Positions 57,936-64,000 of a stretch of 64,000 nucleotides of DNA are shown here, piece after piece. Within the stretch, counting starts at the first letter, position 1, and each line of letters starts with the position of its first letter. A program made the translations under genes and the position numbers. This DNA is from Planctomycetota bacterium (GTDB taxonomy: Bacteria > Planctomycetota > Phycisphaerae > WQYP01), in NCBI GenBank assembly GCA_021809365.1, contig JAKBAC010000002.1, positions 1 through 64,000 on the forward strand, read 5' to 3'. The notes below the pieces were generated by a model. The model did not search any database. It had not been told where the DNA came from and saw only the letters and a program-made list of their open reading frames with translations.

Positions 57936-58361
57936 TCAATCCCACTGAAATACACCCTTACCCCAGGCATATATGTAGGCCACCAGCAGAATTAATGTGA
58001 ACACCAGAATACTGACAAACAGGGTCCCCAGCGGCAGCGTAACCCAGGAGTGACGTTCATTGTTAAATACGTAAAGCCAAGGAATGATAAACAGAACTTC
58101 CACATCAAACACCAGAAAGATCATGGCCACAAGATAAAATCGGACATTAAAGCGTTCTTTGGTGCTGCCCAATGGGTCCACGCCGGATTCATAAGCGGAA
58201 TCCTTAACGCGGCCCTTGCGGGCAGGCCCCAGCGTGTGGGAAATGATCACATTTCCAATACCAAAAGCCAAGCCGATAAACAGTAGAATTCCCAGGAGCG
58301 CCCATTGACTGTAATACGCCGTTGCTGGGGAAGCCAGAACTGATGTTAACTCACTATTCAT
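57936..58361 (-). CDS. nuoA: NADH-quinone oxidoreductase subunit A
   Basis: A 141-residue membrane subunit of complex I with three helices (about 20-38, 75-98, 105-130). The conserved YESGVDPLGSTKERFNVRFY and FDVEVLFIIPW segments identify it; they border the quinone site. The transcript probably starts in the 80-100 bases upstream (58362-58440). It heads the nuoAB-lutABC gene run. Confidence 0.95.
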   Translation of the reverse strand: MNSELTSVLASPATAYYSQWALLGILLFIGLAFGIGNVIISHTLGPARKGRVKDSAYESGVDPLGSTKERFNVRFYLVAMIFLVFDVEVLFIIPWLYVFNNERHSWVTLPLGTLFVSILVFTLILLVAYIYAWGKGVFQWD

Positions 58362-58486
58362 TCACGCACATCCACGGCCAGTGAAACAATTCACAATCTC
58401 CGAATTATTATATCGGAACGCGGCGACAATGGTCAAAGGTGGTTCCACTTTGTTGTCGGCGGGGCCATCGCCTATTATTAACGTTT

Positions 58487-59920
58487 ATGAAGACCTGTAG
58501 CTCCCTTACTGATCGCCTGACGCTCCAGATTCAATCTGTAGCGTCCGGACAGAACATCAGTGATATCACCATTTGTACGGCACCAGCACGCATGGATGTG
58601 CTTGGCGGCCTTTCCCTTGAAGCTGGTGGAGTTGTGGCACAGATGGCCCTGCCGAACCGGGCCGGTGTCGCGCTGCAATGGCGCAACGATGGCAAAGTAA
58701 TCCTGTTGGGGCGGCAGCATCGCCAGCGCCATCAACCCGTTATTCTGCCTGGTGGGGCGGTCTTTGCAGTCGCAAAAGATCCCGGTATAGATTCGCCGCA
58801 CGCATCGCTGGGCTTGGAAGCGTCCTGGGCTGCGCCTTTGTTGAGCGTGATTCGTATATTAGTCCCCATGGGCCTGACTCCCGCATTGATTCAGGATGGC
58901 AACGGTACCCTCGGCGCAACGGTCGTCGTGGATTCGGATATTCCTCCTGATTCCGGCCAGGCTGGCATGACCGCTTTGACCGCCGCACTTTTGCAGGCGA
59001 TCAGCATCAGTCGGGGCATTGCACTTACCGCCATGGAAAAAGCGCAAATGATCAGCGAATCCCAAAATGCTTCGATTGGTCATCATGGACATGTTGTGGA
59101 CGCGCTGACCGTATTGTCCGCGGAGGATGGGCCGCCGTCCCATCTTTTACGTTATAGCGCACAGCCGCACTCGCTGCTGGGGCAGATTCCACTATCCGGC
59201 GATATTCGTATCATGGCGCTGGATACCGGTGTGCGTGGCAACCATGATCGCAACATCTTCAGGGAATTTCATATTACGGGTGCCATGGGCGCAAAAATCA
59301 TCGAAACGATTTACCGTGATCTGGGGCGGCGGCATAATCCGGTTCATGGTTATCTGGGCAATGTTTCACCGGAACTTTATCGCAGATACTTCCGTTCCAT
59401 GCTCCCCAGACGTGTTCGCGGGGCCGATTTTCTCCGGACCTACGGCCTGCTGGACCTTCCCGCGGACGAAATTGTTCCCGAAAAGTTGTATGCCATTCGT
59501 ACCACGCTGGATCATCTGATCAGTGAATATGAACATGCGGAACACTTCCTTCAGGCCATGGAGGAGTTGTCCGAATCATCCGACGATATGATTTCGCCCG
59601 CGCAGCGCCGATTGATTATGCAAAGAGCCGGCAGGTTGCTGCTGGCATCCCATCACAGTTATCGCCTGCGGTTGCAGTTATCGTGTCCGCAGGCGGATTG
59701 GCTGATTGATCAATTAACCGGGGCCGGTGTGGCTTCGGGTGCTTATGGAGCGCGGATAACCGATGGCGGCGGAGGTGGAACCATTGCGATCCTGATGGAT
59801 AGTTCGGATCGCGCCACGGACAAATTGCTCGCGCTGATGAGCCGATATAAACAGGAAATGGGAATGGAAGTGGATGTCCGGCAGGCGGGGGGGGCGGGCA
59901 GTGCCGGAGCGTTGATCTGA
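58487..59920 (+). CDS. GHMP kinase resembling L-arabinokinase/galactokinase
   Basis: A 477-residue GHMP-family sugar kinase. The N-terminal substrate motif APARMDVLGGLSLEAGG (about residues 32-48), the middle HVVDALTVLS with a likely base at Asp205, segments such as YLGNVSPELYRRYF and LRTYG, and the C-terminal YGARITDGGGGGTIAIL (residues 420-436) match the kinase part of plant L-arabinokinase (ARA1). The second motif, which normally reads P-x-G-x-G-L-G-S-S-A and holds the ATP phosphates, is altered to SDIPPDSGQAGMTALTAAL (about 150-168) without the paired serines. Sugar substrate and activity are therefore uncertain. The ATG at 58487 was chosen over a GTG at 58439 because homology starts after it. 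It is divergent from nuoA. Confidence 0.82.
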   Translation: MKTCSSLTDRLTLQIQSVASGQNISDITICTAPARMDVLGGLSLEAGGVVAQMALPNRAGVALQWRNDGKVILLGRQHRQRHQPVILPGGAVFAVAKDPGIDSPHASLGLEASWAAPLLSVIRILVPMGLTPALIQDGNGTLGATVVVDSDIPPDSGQAGMTALTAALLQAISISRGIALTAMEKAQMISESQNASIGHHGHVVDALTVLSAEDGPPSHLLRYSAQPHSLLGQIPLSGDIRIMALDTGVRGNHDRNIFREFHITGAMGAKIIETIYRDLGRRHNPVHGYLGNVSPELYRRYFRSMLPRRVRGADFLRTYGLLDLPADEIVPEKLYAIRTTLDHLISEYEHAEHFLQAMEELSESSDDMISPAQRRLIMQRAGRLLLASHHSYRLRLQLSCPQADWLIDQLTGAGVASGAYGARITDGGGGGTIAILMDSSDRATDKLLALMSRYKQEMGMEVDVRQAGGAGSAGALI

Positions 59921-59935
59921 ATAGCGCTGAATCAT

Positions 59936-60652
59936 TCAGACTTTTTTCATAATCATCAGATAATTAAATCCGCGTAAAAAGAAATTACCTTCCACCGCGG
60001 CGGTGTGCCAGTTACCGCGTTTGAGTTTCTGGTTATGCCGCACCACGGCAATAATATCCACAGGCGTAAACTGCCTGCGCAATAAGGCAAACAGATCAAA
60101 GCCGATCGGCATAAACGGTTTCCCTTTTTTGAATGAATCACTGACATAAATCGCCAGGTAGCGGCGCGGCTTTAAGATGCGATGGCACTGTGCAAAAACT
60201 TCCCGCATGGATAAATAATACGCATTGAAATTGCCATCCGCCCGCGCTTCACCCGCGTCCAGCTTGCCGATGCACCGGGAATCATCGGAATAATTAACAT
60301 GGGTGCTGTAGGGGGGATCGATAAAGATAAAATCCATGCTCTGGTCGGGCAAAGGAATATCTCTCGCATCCGCTGGTTTGATGTCGGCGCGGCGCGGGGC
60401 CAGATCAAAGCCGACACCTACCCGTTCCAATTCATTGGCGACATCCAGCGTCGTGCCGCTGCCGCACATTGGATCGAGAATTTTGTCCCCCGGTCGCGTA
60501 TAGCGCTGCAGCAGATTCCAGATAACCCACGCCGGTGTGGCACCGGCATAGTCCTTGTCACCGTGCGCCGCACGACCGTAATCCTGAGATGGATATTCCC
60601 ACAGCGTGGTGGTTTGCACCCGCAACGGCGGCTTATTCAAGAACGTTTTCAT
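59936..60652 (-). CDS. Small DNA-methyltransferase-like protein (DPPY type)
   Basis: A 238-residue SAM-dependent methyltransferase. The SAM motif LDPMCGSGTT (about residues 59-68) precedes the catalytic DPPY (112-115, in FIDPPYSTHVNYSDDS), the order of gamma/N4 amino-methyltransferases. There is little room for a target-recognition domain, and no restriction gene is adjacent, so it may be an orphan DNA methylase or act on RNA or another amine. The ATG at 60652 is preferred to a TTG at 60664. It is convergent with the GHMP kinase gene, 15 bases from its end. Confidence 0.75.
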   Translation of the reverse strand: MKTFLNKPPLRVQTTTLWEYPSQDYGRAAHGDKDYAGATPAWVIWNLLQRYTRPGDKILDPMCGSGTTLDVANELERVGVGFDLAPRRADIKPADARDIPLPDQSMDFIFIDPPYSTHVNYSDDSRCIGKLDAGEARADGNFNAYYLSMREVFAQCHRILKPRRYLAIYVSDSFKKGKPFMPIGFDLFALLRRQFTPVDIIAVVRHNQKLKRGNWHTAAVEGNFFLRGFNYLMIMKKV

Positions 60653-60710
60653 CGGGCTTATCAATTTATGCGTGGGTTATGCGCGGGGCACCGACACCGG
60701 ACGCCTCAAA

Positions 60711-61508
60711 TCAGCGCGTTGCCCCGCCGCGCATCCGCATCTCCAGACGCGCGATGTTGCCCAGCGAGATCAGATGGGCGAAAATCAAGCCCAAAAATCC
60801 CTGGCGATACAGATCGGTGATCTGGGCATCGCTTAACGCGTTGAGTTTTGCTTCATCGACGGCGAAAAATCCACGCAGGGTCAAGGGTTGATTGGCACCA
60901 TCACGAGCGCGTATTTCACGCCCCACGAGCAGATTTAATTCATTGAGCTTCTTAACAAAGGCCTGCGTCTGCCGGATATTGCCCTGGTATTGACCCAGAA
61001 AATCAAGCACGTTTTTCAGGAAAGGAGTTTCCACGCCCTTGTCATCGAAAAGAGGTTCCCCTTTTTCCGCGTCCGCAGTGGACGATTTGCCATTTTCCCC
61101 GGCCACAGCGGTGGTACGCGGATCATTCCATCCGGTAAATGCGGTATCCACACACACGCTGAGATCCTGTCCATTGTTGCGCTCGGCCAGAACAAATGGA
61201 TAGCGACGGATAAAGGCCGGAATGTACGCTCCGTTCCATTTTCCATCGGCGTCAACAAACAGATTGTCTTCGTTTCGTAATCCGAGAATAACCACGGGCA
61301 TCAGGCGATCCGCTGACGGGCCTGCAAATACGATCGGAAATTCTGTGGATGCCCGGCCAAACTCCAGCGTCGGTATCGGCACGGAGTTCGTTTTTTTGCT
61401 GAACAGAAAATTCGCTTCGCGCATGTTCACCCGGGCATGGCGATGCGCCACCCGATCCAGAAGAATCGGCTTTTCATAAAACAATACCGTACTTGCACCG
61501 TTCGTCAC
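60711..61508 (-). CDS. SapC-family protein
   Basis: A 265-residue SapC-family protein (PF07277). The sequence KKTNSVPIPTLEFGRASTEFPIVFAG, then ILGLRNEDNLFVDADGKWNGAYIPAFIRRYPFVLAE, is characteristic, with a variable acidic middle (about 145-180) and a helical C-terminus. The family is named after a Campylobacter surface-layer gene cluster, but most members have no proven role. The start is a GTG at 61508 with GAGG five bases upstream; a GTG two codons earlier is possible. It is divergent from the zinc-ribbon gene across 239 bases. Confidence 0.82.
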   Translation of the reverse strand: MTNGASTVLFYEKPILLDRVAHRHARVNMREANFLFSKKTNSVPIPTLEFGRASTEFPIVFAGPSADRLMPVVILGLRNEDNLFVDADGKWNGAYIPAFIRRYPFVLAERNNGQDLSVCVDTAFTGWNDPRTTAVAGENGKSSTADAEKGEPLFDDKGVETPFLKNVLDFLGQYQGNIRQTQAFVKKLNELNLLVGREIRARDGANQPLTLRGFFAVDEAKLNALSDAQITDLYRQGFLGLIFAHLISLGNIARLEMRMRGGATR

Positions 61509-61747
61509 AAACACCTCGTAAAAAAAGTCCGCCTGATAAAAAAACAGCTACGCTGACAACGCTCAAGCAATGCCCGGTGTTCCACCGTGCGTTTTGCCGA
61601 GCTGAAAAAAATTATAAACCCACCCTTGGCAAACCGCAACTGTACAAATTTTCTGAGATACTAGAGCTCCTTGCCATTCGCGCGGCGAGGCGGGACAATA
61701 CACGTAACGCTTTTGTCCAACTGGCGAAATTCGCCAAGGGAGGCCCC

Positions 61748-62287
61748 ATGCCGCGATGTCCCGGTTGCTTCGTACTTTTAACGAACACTTCTTATGGCGG
61801 CGTGACCGTCAAGACTTGCAGCAGTTGTTTTGGCACCTGGATTTCCCGTGTCAGCCTCATGCACATTGTGCGAACGGTAGAGCCGCCGGATTCGGGGGCA
61901 CCGCAGCCGTCCATGAAGGATCTGGCGGCGCTGGTGACGGAAGGCGATAACAAACGCGCCTATCCGTGTCCGGAGTGCCGCGCGGTCATGAGCATGGATC
62001 GTCTGCATCCGATGATTCTCATCGACATGCAGTTTTGCCTCAAGTGCGGGTACGGCTGGCTGGATGTCGGAAAACTGGCGCTAGCGCAGCGGTTGTATCA
62101 TGCGCTGGCCAGCAGTACGGACCCAAAAATTATTGAAATTCGTGAGCGCTATGCGTTGGCTCTTCTGGGGATGGAAGAACAGAAGGAACGATTGCAATCG
62201 ATCGCGGATGCCGCGGCGCGGCTTCGCAGTCCGTATGGTACCGGCAAATTGGGCCTGAACACATTGCTGCAAATGCTGGAAGTGTAG
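61748..62287 (+). CDS. Zinc-ribbon (TFIIB-type) protein of unknown function
   Basis: A 179-residue protein with two zinc ribbons: CPGC...CSSC (residues 4-30) and CPEC...CLKC (about 78-103), each followed by a short aromatic strand (TWISRV and YGWLDV). The C-terminal half is a long charged helix, perhaps a coiled coil (IIEIRERYALALLGMEEQKERLQSI). The first ribbon resembles the zf-TFIIB group common in bacteria. AAGGGAGG just before the ATG at 61748 fixes the start, although the frame stays open to 61493. No partner is evident. Confidence 0.75.
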   Translation: MPRCPGCFVLLTNTSYGGVTVKTCSSCFGTWISRVSLMHIVRTVEPPDSGAPQPSMKDLAALVTEGDNKRAYPCPECRAVMSMDRLHPMILIDMQFCLKCGYGWLDVGKLALAQRLYHALASSTDPKIIEIRERYALALLGMEEQKERLQSIADAAARLRSPYGTGKLGLNTLLQMLEV

Positions 62288-62321
62288 AATGGAGCATGAA
62301 CCTCGCCGTCTTGACGATGGT

Positions 62322-63941
62322 TCACTTTTCCAGCCGCTTTGAAATCGCCAGCCGTTGGCCATGATAGATCAACGTCCACTTTGATTCGCTGTCCCGCCCC
62401 GGCACGCCGGCTGATCCACGCGCTATGCCGAGTTGTAACAATATTGTCTGCGCATCAGCACGCGGATGGCGTGTGGGACACGCATTAATCGCTGTAAGCC
62501 GCACCGCCGGCACCATGCTCCGCGCAAGCCGGTCCAGAATCAGCCGCGGCGCTGTGCCACGATCCCCAGCGAGTATTCGCGCCGCCTCCATTTGTGCGGA
62601 ACTCGACGGCGCAAACGCCATGGCGGCCTGTTCAATATTGTCGGATTGCCGCCCCCATGCCAGCATTTGCTGACGCTGCCGCTGGGGCAGTGACTCCGCC
62701 CAGCGAATCCAACTGATCAGGCCATACCGCAACTCAAATAGCCCGAATCTGTGGCGTGACGAAACTGCCTGCACGGGTATGCCGTTCGCGGAACGCGCGG
62801 GTAATTTTACCGCCGTGGGCTTTATCTCACGCGACCGGCACCAGGCCCGCATCTTATCAATCGCAGCGTGTTGTTGCGTTTCAGAAATTGCGCAAATTTG
62901 CATCCTCCGCGGATGGCGGCGCGGCACGAGCACAAGTCCAAAATGTGTGGGATTCATTCCTGCGGCAATGATCATCATCCATAATGGTCGAGTAGATGCA
63001 TCAACAAAGTAATAACGCCCCTGTGGGTTCACCCATCTGGCTGAATCATGGCCATCACCATCCCGTGATTTGTTAATCAGTTGCAAAAGATAGCCCGCGG
63101 CCCAGGGTGGTGTGGGATGGCGCAACAGCTCAATAAAATTGATCTCATCACACACCTCATTGCCACCGGGCAACGGATCGATCCCATTGGCATCCCACGT
63201 TTGCGCGCCCACCTCAACCCGCAGTGCCTGCAATAACAAGCGGTTCAAGCCCGGTGGATGCCAATGTTGCAATATCGCGGTTGCCCGGTCCGCGTCCGCC
63301 GCGGGGAACACACGCTTCTTGCGTTCCACGCGGGGTACCGCCAGTCGCCGTCCATGAAATCGCACCTTGACTACCGGAGGTTTTCCCGTTGGTGCCGCCA
63401 TCCAGCGGCGAGCGGTCGAATCAAATAGATAGTCTCTACCGGAATGCGCCTCCACCGCCATCCAGAATAATTCCGCTGTTCCTGCGCGATCCGGGCAGCG
63501 TGTCCAAAACGCATTCATCGCGTGCAGGCGCACATAGCGGCTGGGGTCCAAAAGCAGCGTATCCAAAAGAATAAGGCTGGACTTGCCCGATATCGCCGTC
63601 AGACGATCCGCTACCATGGCACGGTCACGTCGGCTCGGCGAAAATACGCCATATATCCAGGAATGTGTCGGCACATCTGAAGCAAACGCGATGAGTTCCG
63701 CCCGGCGATTTGCCGGAAGAGTTGAAAGCCAACGCTCCCAGCGCAATTCACCCTGCATGAAGCGCAAGTGTCGCCGCGCCGCTGCTTTTGGCGCGGTGGC
63801 GGTACTGATCCATTTATCACATTGGGTGAAAAGTTTCCGCAGTTCGGCGGTTCGGTCAATTTGTGCGGCCGCTTGGTTGCCGCCCGGAACAACTGCGGTT
63901 GCGCCCGTCGAGCAGATCAACAGTGCGCCAATCGCCACCAT
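62322..63941 (-). CDS. Large secreted protein of unknown function, start uncertain
   Basis: A 539-residue protein (if it starts at the ATG at 63941) that I do not recognise. It begins with a hydrophobic stretch like a signal peptide (VAIGALLICSTGATAVV). Two similar parts, around residues 125-160 (LDTLLLDPSRYVRLHAMNAFWTRCP) and 475-505 (LDRLARSMVPAVRLTAINACPTRHP), look like HEAT-like helical repeats. The frame stays open upstream to the window edge, so the gene may start beyond 64000; a GGGG before the ATG makes 63941 possible. Probably exported; function unknown. Confidence 0.55.
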   Translation of the reverse strand: MVAIGALLICSTGATAVVPGGNQAAAQIDRTAELRKLFTQCDKWISTATAPKAAARRHLRFMQGELRWERWLSTLPANRRAELIAFASDVPTHSWIYGVFSPSRRDRAMVADRLTAISGKSSLILLDTLLLDPSRYVRLHAMNAFWTRCPDRAGTAELFWMAVEAHSGRDYLFDSTARRWMAAPTGKPPVVKVRFHGRRLAVPRVERKKRVFPAADADRATAILQHWHPPGLNRLLLQALRVEVGAQTWDANGIDPLPGGNEVCDEINFIELLRHPTPPWAAGYLLQLINKSRDGDGHDSARWVNPQGRYYFVDASTRPLWMMIIAAGMNPTHFGLVLVPRRHPRRMQICAISETQQHAAIDKMRAWCRSREIKPTAVKLPARSANGIPVQAVSSRHRFGLFELRYGLISWIRWAESLPQRQRQQMLAWGRQSDNIEQAAMAFAPSSSAQMEAARILAGDRGTAPRLILDRLARSMVPAVRLTAINACPTRHPRADAQTILLQLGIARGSAGVPGRDSESKWTLIYHGQRLAISKRLEK

Positions 63942-64000
63942 GGTGCCCCAAAATGCTCTGCCGTAATATCCTAGTGCCCTGTTCCACCCGTAATTACGGG

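Noticed and set aside
61493..61747. Upstream extension of the zinc-ribbon protein
   Set aside because: AAGGGAGG directly precedes the internal ATG at 61748, and the extension shows no zinc-ribbon family features and crosses the divergent promoter region.

Overview
The window looks like chromosomal DNA from a Gram-negative-type bacterium with an outer membrane: it carries an OprB-type porin, an RND tripartite efflux operon and a NodT-type outer-membrane lipoprotein. Base composition is moderately GC-rich, and gene density is modest with several intergenic stretches of 300 to 950 bases. The gene mix suggests Planctomycetota, most likely the Phycisphaerae side: BlaI/M56 regulation, several ABC-2 exporter modules, three SPFH proteins beside an ABC exporter, a DUF502 membrane protein, an M50 protease with a planctomycete-like C-terminal tail, and many proteins without clear homologues. 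This placement is inference; there is no rRNA in the window to settle it. I found no tRNA, rRNA, CRISPR array, prophage or transposase gene.

Layout. 1-2.0 kb: oprB-like porin, blaI and the start of an M56 peptidase gene, all on the minus strand, with the same palindrome (CCTAA-N4-TTAGG) in front of both the porin and blaI. 2.1-6.0 kb: a four-gene operon with two ABC-2 exporter ATPase/permease pairs. 6.4-10.4 kb: a ketone-body or hydroxybutyrate set (acyl-CoA synthetase, 3-hydroxybutyrate dehydrogenase, thiolase). 10.7-17.2 kb: O6-alkylguanine-DNA alkyltransferase and an RND efflux operon. 17.6-25.1 kb: a GAF-PAS-GGDEF-EAL protein, gyrB and class I fructose-bisphosphate aldolase. 25.2-26.3 kb: an Rrf2-type regulator with a DUF502 protein. 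26.3-27.3 kb: a gene-free stretch with an inverted-repeat element.

27.3-38.6 kb is the most distinctive block. It holds a P1B-type metal ATPase with a His-rich N-terminus, three consecutive SPFH (HflK/HflC-type) genes, one of them with about seven membrane segments and another with a His-rich N-terminus, then an ABC ATPase, a 707-residue ABC-2 permease with a very large extracytoplasmic domain, and a membrane-anchored protein of unknown function. All are on one strand with short or overlapping junctions apart from one gap of about 300 bases. Peptide chain release factor 3 follows.

40-54 kb: two CNNM/CBS membrane proteins, a second copy of the repeat element, mnmG, an M50 protease, a NUDIX hydrolase, a short uvrC, a 3-methyladenine DNA glycosylase, a FucP-type sugar symporter, ispD, polX and a duplicated-domain secreted protein. 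54-58.4 kb: nuoA-nuoB followed by lutA-lutB-lutC, which places two complex I subunits with lactate oxidation. 58.4-64 kb: an arabinokinase-like GHMP kinase with an altered ATP loop, a small DPPY methyltransferase, a SapC-family protein, a zinc-ribbon protein and a large secreted protein of unknown function that may run off the right edge.

The genes fit an aerobic or respiring heterotroph that takes up sugars (porin, FucP, GHMP kinase), oxidises lactate and hydroxybutyrate, and invests heavily in envelope transport and DNA repair (ogt, uvrC, mpg, polX).
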